From Thermocaproicibacter sp002410755 (GTDB taxonomy: Bacteria > Bacillota > Clostridia > Oscillospirales > Acutalibacteraceae), in contig DAITDU010000005.1 of NCBI GenBank assembly GCA_036839715.1, positions 1-64,000 of the forward strand: a stretch of DNA of 64,000 nucleotides. Reading direction: 5' to 3'. The position numbers and the translations under genes were made by a program. The notes beneath the pieces were generated by a model, which had not been told where the DNA came from, did no database searches, and saw only the letters and a program-made list of their open reading frames with translations. Below, in pieces: positions 32,501-40,154 of the stretch; the first letter of the stretch is position 1, and the number at the start of each line of letters is the position of its first letter.

Positions 32501-33114
32501 ATGATATTGGCTTTGGCGGCCTCGACCATGTACTTGCTTCAGGAGAAAATGTCAATGTCCTTGTCTTTGACACCGAGGTTTATTCCAACACCGGCGGGCA
32601 GGCTTCCAAGGCAACCCCAATCGGTTCAGTTGCTCAGTTTGCAGCAACCGGCAAGTCTACCAAGAAAAAGGATATGCCCGGCATGTTCATGACCTACGGC
32701 TATGTCTATGTTGCACATGTTGCAATGGGTGCGGATTACAATCAGACCATTAAGGCCCTCACAGAAGCAGAAAGCTACGATGGACCATCCATTGTAATCG
32801 CCTATGCGCCGTGCATCAACCAGGGCATTAAGACTGGCATGAGCACTTCACAGCTTGAGGAAAAGAAGGCTGTAGAAGCCGGTTACTGGAAGAACTTCCG
32901 CTATGATCCGCGCCTTGCGGAGCAGGGCAAGAATCCATTCCAGCTGGACAGCAAGGCTCCTTCGTCTTCTTACCGTGACTTTATTATGGGCGAAGTCCGT
33001 TACAATTCTCTTACCCGCTCATTCCCGAAGCGCGCAGAGGAGCTCTTTACAAAAGCTGAGAAGTTTGCAAAGGAAGACTATGACCACCTTGAAAAGATGG
33101 CAAAGCCTGACTGA
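29551..33114 (+). CDS. nifJ: Pyruvate:ferredoxin (flavodoxin) oxidoreductase
   Basis: 1187 residues, the single-chain homodimeric type. It converts pyruvate and CoA to acetyl-CoA, CO2 and reduced ferredoxin, the central step of anaerobic sugar breakdown. Domain order: pyruvate-binding domain I (AAYVSYAFTDVAAIYPITPSS), domain II, gamma domain, two 4Fe-4S clusters (CIQCNRCSYVCPHA near 690, CTGCGSCATICPG near 750), and the TPP domain (CGGCGETPYAKL, then FGGDGWSYDIGFGGLDH and DTEVYSNTGGQ). The extra Cys for the third cluster is present. Strong promoter and terminator flank it and codon use looks highly biased. The 2[4Fe-4S] ferredoxin at 45695 may be an electron acceptor. Confidence 0.98.
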   Translation: MDSRKMKTMDGNNAAAYVSYAFTDVAAIYPITPSSVMADEADKMSAANRKNLFGRPVQITEMESEGGASGTVHGSLAAGALTTTYTASQGLLLMIPNMYKIAGEFLPGVMHVAARSLSTQALCIFGDHSDIYACRQTGWAMLCSNSPQECMDLGAVAHLSAIKGRVPVMHFFDGFRTSHEIQKIHIWDDKDLADMLDWKAVDDFRRNAMNPEHPVTKGTSENDDMFFQVNEASNSHYDAFPEVVVDYMNQVNAKIGTNYKPFNYYGAPDATEVIIAMGSVCECAEEVVDYLNAKGEKVGLVKVHLYRPFVAKYLLNVLPKTVKKISVLDRTKERGSIGEPLYLDIVAALKGSQFETTPVYTGRYGLGSKDTNPGQIIAVYRNMESNSPKKRFTIGIDDDVTHLSLEVKENPDTTAPGTHSCKFWGLGADGTVGANKNSIKIIGDHTDMYAQGYFAYDSKKSGGLTISHLRFGKKPIKSTYYISKADFVACHKPAYVNQYDMVEDLKPGGNFLLNCEWDEKELDKYLPAKMKRYIANNNINFYTINGVKLGKEIGLGGRINTILQSAFFTIANIIPKDDAIQYMKDAATKSYSKKGDKVVKMNHEAIERGANEFVKVHVPESWKTAKDESVSAKVDCGDPKLTEYVNNVLLPANHHQGDKVPVSAVLKMADGTVPSGSAAYEKRGIAIDVPEWNPDNCIQCNRCSYVCPHAVIRPVVMTAEEAAKAPKSMKMKDMLLMPGMKFAMTVSTLDCTGCGSCATICPGMKGAKALTMKPMQTQLESQKGFDYGVKLPEKPEVAKKFSPATVKGSQFRKPLLEFSGACGGCGETPYAKLATQLFGDRMYIANATGCSSIWGGSEPATPYTRNAKGYGPAWNNSLFEDNAEFGYGMALANDAIRGRLAEYVKGIAASADATDAMKAACKNYLDTFRSSVANREPADKLIAELEKAANGSGEVADLAKKTLKDKDYLAKKSIWIFGGDGWSYDIGFGGLDHVLASGENVNVLVFDTEVYSNTGGQASKATPIGSVAQFAATGKSTKKKDMPGMFMTYGYVYVAHVAMGADYNQTIKALTEAESYDGPSIVIAYAPCINQGIKTGMSTSQLEEKKAVEAGYWKNFRYDPRLAEQGKNPFQLDSKAPSSSYRDFIMGEVRYNSLTRSFPKRAEELFTKAEKFAKEDYDHLEKMAKPD

Positions 33115-33131
33115 TTTTCCCAATGCTTTTT

Positions 33132-33162
33132 CCCCGCCGACTTAAGTCGGCGGGGATTTTTT
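33132..33162 (+). terminator. nifJ terminator
   Basis: A 12-bp perfect palindromic stem centred at 33143 is followed by ATTTTTT. Confidence 0.9.
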
Positions 33163-33295
33163 ATCTGTGAAAAATTTAGCGATGTTAATATATTTTTTAG
33201 ACTTTGTTCATGAAAAACTTATGACGAAAACACACCTTTTTCATAGAATTGGCAGATAATAAAGCCAGATGATTTTTAGAAAGGTGTTGACGGAT

Positions 33296-34873
33296 ATGTT
33301 CGACTCGGATGAAAACAAAAACGTTGAAAATAATGAGAATAAAGTTGAGAAGAACACCGTAGGGAATGCGGGCCAGAACCAGAATGATAACCCGATTTCC
33401 ACAGAGAAAAGCGGAACCGTCTGGAACGGTGAGTACTATCACGGAACATCGACTTCCGGTTTCGGCAGCAGCCAGACCCCTGAGCATCCGGCAGGAGGGC
33501 AGCCATACAGCCGGTACAATACGTATGGAACCCAGTCAAATGAAAGTCCGTATCAGAATCCGGATCGCGCGGCTGGAGCCAGCCAGAAAAACTATTACCG
33601 GAATTATAACGCCTGCACGCCTCCTTTCCCAGATGATACGCAGCCGGGGAAACAGAACAAGAAGAAAAAACATGTTTTCCGTAAAGTGCTGATTGGAGTG
33701 CTTGCATGCCTTGTCGTTTCAGCAGGCTCCATTGCTACATTCGCTGCCCTGATTAACAACGGCACAATCAAAATACAATCTTCTTCCGGAACAAATCCGG
33801 CTTTTACCATTATCCAGAATGCCAGCTCCAGTTCCGGCTCTGCCAAAGCAACAAGCACGTCGGTGGCTACTTCCGATTTAACAAAGCAGGAGGTAGCAAA
33901 GAAAGTCCTTCCGTCTGTTGTATGCATTGAAAATTACAGCAGCACCTCAATCAGGGGTTCTATCCGCGGAAACGGCGGAGGTAATACCACAAACAATACT
34001 GCGGCCGATACAACTGACAACGGCGAGGTTTCCCCTACCAGTGAAGGAAGCGGCATCATTATGACCACTGACGGTTATATTATTACCAACGCCCATGTCG
34101 TTTCAGGAGCTATCAAGCTGAAAGTCGTTCTTTACGATGGCAAGACCTATTCTGCAACGCTCATCGGCAGTGACAGCATTACCGACCTCGCTTTGATTAA
34201 GATTAATGCAACAGGCCTTACGGCAGCGCAATTTGGTTCCAGCACGGATCTGCAGGTCGCAGATACCGTCATGGCCATTGGCAACCCGGGCGGGATGGAA
34301 TTTAACTCCAGTATTACAGTCGGCTATATTTCTGCTCTGAACCGCGAAATCACAAACTCGGAAACAGGCTACACCATGAAGTGTATCCAGACCGACGCAG
34401 CAATTAACCCTGGTAATTCCGGCGGTGCGCTTGTCAACATGAAAGGGCAGGTTGTGGGAATCAACTCGTCAAAAATCGTTGCAACAGGCTATGAAGGCCT
34501 TGGATTTGCAATCCCAGTTGATACTGCCCAGCCAATCATTTCCCAGATTAAGCAGTATGGCTATGTAAAGGATCGTGCGGTGCTTGGCATTGGAGGCAAA
34601 TTTATCGACAGCACGACCGCATACTTCTACCAACTTACAAGCGGTTTCTACGTCTACTCCGTTTCCAGTGAATATGTCACTTCAGCAGGGATCCAGGAAG
34701 GCGATATCATTACAAAAATTGACGACAAAGGTGTGACAAACGACAACACGATTTCCTCTGTTGTTGCTTCCAAGAAGCCGGGAGATACGGTAACTCTCAC
34801 CGTTGTGCGTCCAAGCGCAGGGAAAACATTTACCGCATCCGTAAAGCTTTCCCAGGCGACCGGCAAATCATAA
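33296..34873 (+). CDS. HtrA/DegP-like membrane serine protease with PDZ domain
   Basis: 525 residues from ATG 33296, chosen over 33269 because AAGGTG lies nine bases ahead. A long charged, Gln/Tyr-rich cytoplasmic tail (about 1-120) is followed by one membrane helix (FRKVLIGVLACLVVSAGSIATF) and a Ser/Thr linker. The trypsin-like domain has the triad His in IITNAHVVSG, Asp in SITDLALIKI, and Ser in NPGNSGGALVN. A single PDZ domain ends the protein (GDIITKIDDKGV). It acts outside the membrane on misfolded or regulated proteins. No CssRS-type regulator is adjacent. The low-complexity N-terminal tail is longer than in Bacillus HtrA. Confidence 0.95.
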   Translation: MFDSDENKNVENNENKVEKNTVGNAGQNQNDNPISTEKSGTVWNGEYYHGTSTSGFGSSQTPEHPAGGQPYSRYNTYGTQSNESPYQNPDRAAGASQKNYYRNYNACTPPFPDDTQPGKQNKKKKHVFRKVLIGVLACLVVSAGSIATFAALINNGTIKIQSSSGTNPAFTIIQNASSSSGSAKATSTSVATSDLTKQEVAKKVLPSVVCIENYSSTSIRGSIRGNGGGNTTNNTAADTTDNGEVSPTSEGSGIIMTTDGYIITNAHVVSGAIKLKVVLYDGKTYSATLIGSDSITDLALIKINATGLTAAQFGSSTDLQVADTVMAIGNPGGMEFNSSITVGYISALNREITNSETGYTMKCIQTDAAINPGNSGGALVNMKGQVVGINSSKIVATGYEGLGFAIPVDTAQPIISQIKQYGYVKDRAVLGIGGKFIDSTTAYFYQLTSGFYVYSVSSEYVTSAGIQEGDIITKIDDKGVTNDNTISSVVASKKPGDTVTLTVVRPSAGKTFTASVKLSQATGKS

Positions 34874-34896
34874 AAGCAGCGAAATTCATCCTGATA

Positions 34897-34944
34897 GAGG
34901 AAGGCTCCAGCAGTTTCATCTGCTGGAGCCTTCCTCTGTTTATT
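34897..34944 (+). terminator. Strong terminator after the HtrA gene
   Basis: A perfect 17-bp stem (34897-34913 with 34920-34936) with a short loop, then TGTTTATT. It may work in both directions, serving also the minus-strand gene ending at 34947. Confidence 0.8.
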
Positions 34945-34946
34945 CA

Positions 34947-35438
34947 TCAGTCGGGAGGAATCCCCATACATGTTTCGACCAGTTTTTCATAATCCGGGTG
35001 GCATTTCTTTGGGAATTCACCGGGCAAGTCGAATTTTGACTTCAGCCTGCCAAATACAGCCGGTGCCATTTTCAGGATGCTACTGGGCTCATCAGGCAGG
35101 AGCACAATCGCCTGGTCAATGCTCTCAATTAAATAGCCGGTTTTCTGGCAGCCGGTAAGGCGGAGAATTCCTTCTGGTTCACCATCGGGGCGGAGAGGGA
35201 CATGCAGCGTATAAAAGATTGCCTCCGAGCATGTTGGACGTTTTTCCGGCGCGGAAGCAACGAGAAAAACTGCATTCCGTGCTTTCAATATTCCGGCGAT
35301 GCTGGGATTTAGATAATCTGCCTGTATGCAGACGCGCACTTCGTGCAGCGGAATACCAAATTCTTCCGAAGCCCGGCTTAAAATAAGCTGGCACGCAGCA
35401 GTTCGGTGCGCCTGATAAAACAGAAGCCCTGCATCCAT
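34947..35438 (-). CDS. Uncharacterised protein, 163 residues, downstream of cinA
   Basis: Soluble, no signal peptide or membrane helix. Notable segments are EVRVCIQADYLNPSIAGILK, VFLVASAPEKRPTCSEAIF and TGYLIESIDQAIVLLPDEP. The last is faintly reminiscent of the molybdopterin-binding fold of CinA (LPGPP-like loop), but I do not claim homology. It starts 28 bases after cinA on the same strand, so it shares the thiI-cinA operon. No function can be assigned. Confidence 0.6.
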   Translation of the reverse strand: MDAGLLFYQAHRTAACQLILSRASEEFGIPLHEVRVCIQADYLNPSIAGILKARNAVFLVASAPEKRPTCSEAIFYTLHVPLRPDGEPEGILRLTGCQKTGYLIESIDQAIVLLPDEPSSILKMAPAVFGRLKSKFDLPGEFPKKCHPDYEKLVETCMGIPPD

Positions 35439-35466
35439 TTTCCGAGACCCCTTTCCCAGAAATCAG

Positions 35467-36747
35467 TTACGCTTTTTCACGCGAGTAGGCAGCATATTCC
35501 ATGCCGCCAAGATTCAGCACCCTGCGGCGGATCATATCCAGAGCGTTGGAAGCAGCAAGATTGCGAATATGTCCGCGGCCCTTTCCAGACGTAGTGCGGC
35601 GCATTTCGCGCACCCAGATGTTTTGGCTGTCACTGAGTGCCAGATAGACAAGACCGACCGGTTTTTCCGGTGTCCCACCATCTGGCCCCGCAAGGCCTGT
35701 AATGCCGATGCCGAAGTCCGCTCCGGAACGTCTGCGTATGCCGTCTGCCATCTGCTTTGCAACCTGCGGATTGACTGCACCGTACTGGTCAAGCAATTCC
35801 TTCGGAACACCAAGCATCGCTGTTTTGACTTCATTGGAATAGGTTACGGCACCCATATGAAAAACAGCGGACGAGCCGGGAATATCTGTAATCCGCTTTG
35901 CAAGCAGTCCGCCTGTGCAGGACTCTGCCGTGGCAATGGTAAGCCCCCGCTCCGCGAGCAGGTGAACAACAGTTTCTTCCAGGCTCCCTACATCTATGCC
36001 GTAGCAGAATTCACCAAGGCGCTTTTTCAGTTCGTCGACAACAGGTGTGCAGACTGCCGCTGCCTTTTCTTCATTTTCAGCGCGTGCTGTGACACGGACG
36101 AACATTTCACCGTCACCTGCATAGGTTGCACAGGTTGGGTTGGCTTTTTCGCAGAGGTCGCTAATCTGCTCTGCAACATAGCCTTCCCCGAGGCCGAATA
36201 CTCGGACAATGCGGGAGACAATGGCAGAATCTTTTCTGCCTTTCATCAAAAACGGCACCGCATAGCGCTTCAGCATGGGGAGCATTTCCGAAGGCGGTCC
36301 CGGGAGCATGACAACGAGCTTCCCGGTTTCGGTGCGAAAGCCACAGCCGGGCGCGGTGCCGCAGTCATTGGGGAATACGGTGCAGCCTTCCGGCAACAGG
36401 GCCTGCTTTTTCTGGGTTTCACCGAAGCTGCGCCCAGAAAAATAGTGCTTAATGTGTGCCATGCATTCCTGATTCATTACGAGCTTTTTACCGGCACAGG
36501 AGGCGATGGTTTCTTTAGTAAGGTCATCTCCTGTAGGTCCTAGACCGCCTGTTGTAATAACGGCGTCGCTGCGTGAAAGAGCGGTCTGCACAGCCGCGCG
36601 GAGACGCTCCGGGTTATCACCGACGGTGCAGGTATAAAGCAGGTTAATCCCGGCGGGCGAAAGCTCACGGGCAACAAAAGAAGCGTCCGTATTGATGGTA
36701 TGGCCAAGCAGAAGCTCTGTGCCGACCGATATGATTTCAGCGTCCAT
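35467..36747 (-). CDS. cinA: CinA family protein (competence/damage-inducible; NMN deamidase domain)
   Basis: 426 residues, two domains. The N-terminal molybdopterin-binding-like (COG1058) domain starts MDAEIISVGTELLLGHTINTDASFVAREL and contains TTGGLGPTGDDLTKE and MLPGPPSEMLPM; in other bacteria it acts as ADP-ribose pyrophosphatase. The C-terminal CinA domain (AESCTGGLLAKRITDIPGSS, GITGLAGPDGGTPEKPVGLVYLA) deamidates nicotinamide mononucleotide. It is 12 bases downstream of thiI. In Bacillus cinA is linked to recA; here it is grouped with sulfur-transfer genes. A pyridine nucleotide repair role is the best guess. Confidence 0.95.
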   Translation of the reverse strand: MDAEIISVGTELLLGHTINTDASFVARELSPAGINLLYTCTVGDNPERLRAAVQTALSRSDAVITTGGLGPTGDDLTKETIASCAGKKLVMNQECMAHIKHYFSGRSFGETQKKQALLPEGCTVFPNDCGTAPGCGFRTETGKLVVMLPGPPSEMLPMLKRYAVPFLMKGRKDSAIVSRIVRVFGLGEGYVAEQISDLCEKANPTCATYAGDGEMFVRVTARAENEEKAAAVCTPVVDELKKRLGEFCYGIDVGSLEETVVHLLAERGLTIATAESCTGGLLAKRITDIPGSSAVFHMGAVTYSNEVKTAMLGVPKELLDQYGAVNPQVAKQMADGIRRRSGADFGIGITGLAGPDGGTPEKPVGLVYLALSDSQNIWVREMRRTTSGKGRGHIRNLAASNALDMIRRRVLNLGGMEYAAYSREKA

Positions 36748-36759
36748 GGAAATACCTCC

Positions 36760-37935
36760 TTAACGGTTCGGTTCAATTTTTGTGATCCTTGCATTTGTGA
36801 TGCAGTCACTGACAAGGGTATCCACGTCAAGTGCCTCTTCTGCCACCTCGACGAATTTCAGGGCCGGGCGTGTGCGCGGGTGGCGCGGTGTAAAGACCGT
36901 GCAGCAGTCTTCATAAGGAAGAATGGAGAGATCATAAGTGCCAATGCGGCGTGCATAATCAATAATCTCCACTTTATCCATGCCGATGAGCGGACGGAAA
37001 ACAGGCATACGGGCCGGCTCGTCCGTGCAGACAATGGCCTGAAGCGTCTGGCTTGCAACCTGGCCGAGGCTTTCACCGGTAATAAGCGCCTCACAGCCTT
37101 CGCGCCGGGCAATCTGCTCTGCGGCACGCATCATAAAGCGCCTCATGATAATCGTGAAAAGGTCTTCGGGGCATTTTTCCTTGATTTCTTCCTGAATCTT
37201 TGTAAACGGGACTGTAAACATCGTTATCCGGCCGGCATATTCACCAACACGGCGCAGCAGGTCGGCAGCTTTTTGCTCAGCCCGCTCGCTTGTGTAGGGA
37301 GGGCTTGCAAAGTGAATAGCGGTCAGCTCAACGCCGCGCCTTGCCATCATCCATGCCGCAACGGGGCTGTCGATTCCACCGCTGACCAGCACGGCAGCCT
37401 TGCCGCCTGTGCCTACGGGGATGCCTCCTGCACCATGGCGGGAATTGCCGTGCACATAGGCTGCAAAATCGCGCACTTCAATGCGGACGGTGTATTCCGG
37501 CTCAATCACGTCAACATGCAGGTTCGGAAACTGCCCAAGCAGGAATTCACCAGCCTTTGCACAAATCTGCGGGGAATTTAGCGGAAATTTTTTATCAGAA
37601 CGTTTGCATTCCACCTTGAAGGATTTCACACTGGAGAGTTCTTTATGCAGGTAGTCCGCAGCGCAGGAACAGATTGCGCCGATTTCTTTCTGCGTTTCAC
37701 AGGCGCGGGAATATGCGGCAATGCCGAAAATTTTGGAAATACGCTCCTCCGCGCCGTTAAGGTCAGCGCCTTCATGCGGTACAACGTAAACCGTAGACTG
37801 GCGTTCCGTCACGTCGAATTCGCCGAGGCCGCCAATCCTGCGCCGGATATTTTTAAGGAGGACATCCTCAAAACTGCGGCGGTTGAGGCCCTTAAGCACA
37901 ACTTCGCCAAGCTTAATCAGGATAACTTCTTTCAT
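36760..37935 (-). CDS. thiI: tRNA 4-thiouridine synthase ThiI
   Basis: 391 residues, the Firmicutes form without a rhodanese domain. The N-terminal ferredoxin-like and THUMP domains cover about 1-165. The PP-loop ATPase begins at LVSGGIDSPVAAWMMARRG near 182, followed by MMRAAEQIARREGCEALITGESLGQVASQT and FRPLIGMDKVEIIDYARRIGTYD. It adenylates U8 of tRNA and transfers sulfur delivered by a cysteine desulfurase; it may also feed thiazole synthesis. The desulfurase gene overlaps it by four bases (ATGA), which directly supports the partnership. Confidence 0.97.
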   Translation of the reverse strand: MKEVILIKLGEVVLKGLNRRSFEDVLLKNIRRRIGGLGEFDVTERQSTVYVVPHEGADLNGAEERISKIFGIAAYSRACETQKEIGAICSCAADYLHKELSSVKSFKVECKRSDKKFPLNSPQICAKAGEFLLGQFPNLHVDVIEPEYTVRIEVRDFAAYVHGNSRHGAGGIPVGTGGKAAVLVSGGIDSPVAAWMMARRGVELTAIHFASPPYTSERAEQKAADLLRRVGEYAGRITMFTVPFTKIQEEIKEKCPEDLFTIIMRRFMMRAAEQIARREGCEALITGESLGQVASQTLQAIVCTDEPARMPVFRPLIGMDKVEIIDYARRIGTYDLSILPYEDCCTVFTPRHPRTRPALKFVEVAEEALDVDTLVSDCITNARITKIEPNR

Positions 37936-39086
37936 CTGTGCCCTCCTGCCAACTGCTGCACGGCAAGGGACGAAAGGCCTTCGCGCAGCGCAGCAAAAAA
38001 TTCAGTGGCTTCCTCTTTTGTATTATAGCGGCAGAAACTCAGCCGCAGCGCTGAACGGATACGGTCCTGCGGAAGCCCCATTGCCTTCAGCACATGGCTT
38101 GCGCGTCCCCTTGAACACGCAGAACCGGAGGAAACAAAAATATTCTTCTCCGAAAGGAAGTGCAGCATTGTTTCCGCACGAACATTCCCTGCTGAAAAGT
38201 TCAGGATATAGGGAAACGCATCATCAGGGGAATTGACAGTAACGCCCTCAATCCCTGCAAGCTGTTCCCTGCAGCAATGGTTCAGGCTGCGCATCGCGCT
38301 GAGCTCGGCCTCAAGGTCTGGCAGGGCCTTTACTGCCGCACCGAATCCCGCAATCAGCGGCACGCTTTCTGTGCCGGGGCGGAGATCTTTTTCCTGCCCG
38401 CCGCCATAGGTCAGCGGCTCAATGTGGACGCCGCTCCGGACATACAAAGCACCAATCCCTTTCGGACCGTGAATTTTATGTGCGCTCATGCTCATCAGGT
38501 CACAGTGCAGCCCGGAGACGCGCAGCGGCAGCTTCCCGAAAGCCTGCACTGCGTCGATATGCAGCAGGGCAGGGGCATGTTTCTCTTCGATTGCGTCCGC
38601 CGCAGCTTCTACAGGCAGGATACTGCCGACTTCATTATTCACCCGCATCATGCTGACGAGGATGGTATCCGGTGTAATGGCGTTTTTTACTTCCTCGGGG
38701 CTGATATGCCCTTCGGAATCCGGTTTCAGATAAATAGCTTCAAAGCCGTCCTTTTCCAGCCGTTTCACAGTGTTCAGCACGGACGGGTGTTCAATCGCCG
38801 TTGTTACAATGCGCCTGCCGCGCTTTTTCCGTGCATGTGCTGCACCAAAGACCGCAAGATTATTGCTTTCCGTCCCGCCGGAAGTGAATGTGATTTCCTC
38901 CGGCCTTGCACCAATCAGCGAAGCAACCGCTTCCCTCGCGGAACGCATTTCCTGTTCCGCGAGGAACCCTTTTGTATGCAGCGAGGATGGATTGCCGTAA
39001 TTTTCTGTCATTGCTTTCATCACCGCGTTGGCTGCCTCCGGGCAGACGCGCGTTGTGGAAGAGTTATCAAAATAAATCTCAGCCAA
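37932..39086 (-). CDS. Cysteine desulfurase (NifS/IscS family), partner of ThiI
   Basis: 384 residues from TTG 39086 (MAEIYFDNSSTTRVCPEA), with GGAGGG about six bases ahead; the frame is open to 39125 but upstream residues do not fit. PLP enzyme that takes sulfur from cysteine as a persulfide. The PLP lysine is in SMSAHKIHGPKGIGALYV near 200, and the reactive Cys in SSGSACSRGRASHVL near 320. The short loop around that Cys fits the group II-like or NifZ-type enzymes rather than IscS. Overlap with thiI matches the nifZ-thiI pair of Bacillus, which makes 4-thiouridine. First gene of a four-gene minus-strand operon. Confidence 0.92.
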   Translation of the reverse strand: MAEIYFDNSSTTRVCPEAANAVMKAMTENYGNPSSLHTKGFLAEQEMRSAREAVASLIGARPEEITFTSGGTESNNLAVFGAAHARKKRGRRIVTTAIEHPSVLNTVKRLEKDGFEAIYLKPDSEGHISPEEVKNAITPDTILVSMMRVNNEVGSILPVEAAADAIEEKHAPALLHIDAVQAFGKLPLRVSGLHCDLMSMSAHKIHGPKGIGALYVRSGVHIEPLTYGGGQEKDLRPGTESVPLIAGFGAAVKALPDLEAELSAMRSLNHCCREQLAGIEGVTVNSPDDAFPYILNFSAGNVRAETMLHFLSEKNIFVSSGSACSRGRASHVLKAMGLPQDRIRSALRLSFCRYNTKEEATEFFAALREGLSSLAVQQLAGGHR

Positions 39087-39152
39087 AATTATCCCTCCAT
39101 GGTACCCCAGATTTAACCCAATCATTATACACCATTTTTTCCGTGCAGAAAA

Positions 39153-39185
39153 GGAAAAGCCTCCGAGCTTTTCCGGCCCGGAGGC
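39153..39185 (-). terminator. Terminator of the YfhO/CsbB-like operon
   Basis: GCCTCC 39159-39164 pairs with GGAGGC 39180-39185, extended by further GC pairs, and the minus strand continues TTTTCCTTTT. Confidence 0.7.
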
Positions 39186-39197
39186 GTTCGATGAATC

Positions 39198-40151
39198 TTA
39201 TTTGCCGGAAGGCGGCGTAACGGTTTTTTCAATTAGGTACCGCGGCCGGGCCTTAGTTTCAGCATAGATTTTTCCAACATAAACGCCGACAACACCAAGA
39301 CAGAGCATCAGCAGGCCGCCGAGCAGCCAGATCGACCACACGCCGATAATCCATGCCGCAGAACCTCCGGCACAATGGGCAATCGCGGACCAGATTACCC
39401 CAACAAGGCTGACAAAGGAAATTGCACTGCCTAGAAGGAAAATCAGGCCAAGGGGTTTTACGCTGAACGATGTAATGCCGTCGATTGCAAACGATATCAT
39501 CTTTTTCAGCGGATATTTTGATTCACCGGCAAAGCGCTCGTGGCGGTCGTAATAGACGCAGCCGCTGCGGAAACCAATGAGCGGCACGAGGCCGCGCAGG
39601 AAAAGGTTCACTTCATGGTAGCTGCTCAGCGCATCCAGCGCGCGTCGGCTCATCAATCGGTAATCCGCGTGGTTGTAAACAGTTTCTACACCAAGCTTTT
39701 CCATCAGCCTGTAAAAGGCAAGAGCTGTTTTGCGCTTAAAGGCGGTGTCGGTATCGCGCTTATTGCGAACGCCGTAGACAATGTCACATCCGTCAAGATA
39801 CTTTTTGACAAATTCATCGAGGACTTCCACATCATCCTGAAGATCAGCATCCATGCTGATTATGCAGTCGGCATATTTCCGTGCTGTCATCAGGCCGGCA
39901 AGCAGGGCATTCTGGTGGCCGCGGTTATGTGCCAGTTTGATGCCGCAGATGCAGCTGCTTCCTTTGCTGAACTGCTCAATCAGGCTCCAGGTTGAGTCAC
40001 AGCTGCCATCATCCACGAAAAGAATCCGGCTTTTTTCGTCCGCAAGGCCCGCACTACGCATAGATGCGAGCTTTTTTGTCAGGCGCTTTGCTGTCTCTGG
40101 AAGCACTTTTTCTTCGTTGTAGCAAGGAATTACCAAATATATGATGGGCAT
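39198..40151 (-). CDS. GtrB/CsbB-like polyprenyl-phosphate glycosyltransferase
   Basis: 317 residues. A family-2 glycosyltransferase domain (MPIIYLVIPCYNEEKVLPETA, then ILFVDDGSCDSTW and the metal-binding ISMDADLQDDVEVLDEF) is followed by two C-terminal membrane helices (about 230-252 and 268-292). This layout is that of CsbB, GtrB and DPM1-like enzymes, which move a sugar from a nucleotide donor to undecaprenyl phosphate on the inner membrane face. It lies three bases after a YfhO-family gene. In Bacillus CsbB and YfhO together decorate lipoteichoic acid with GlcNAc, so the same two-step decoration is likely here. Confidence 0.88.
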   Translation of the reverse strand: MPIIYLVIPCYNEEKVLPETAKRLTKKLASMRSAGLADEKSRILFVDDGSCDSTWSLIEQFSKGSSCICGIKLAHNRGHQNALLAGLMTARKYADCIISMDADLQDDVEVLDEFVKKYLDGCDIVYGVRNKRDTDTAFKRKTALAFYRLMEKLGVETVYNHADYRLMSRRALDALSSYHEVNLFLRGLVPLIGFRSGCVYYDRHERFAGESKYPLKKMISFAIDGITSFSVKPLGLIFLLGSAISFVSLVGVIWSAIAHCAGGSAAWIIGVWSIWLLGGLLMLCLGVVGVYVGKIYAETKARPRYLIEKTVTPPSGK

Positions 40152-40154
40152 AGC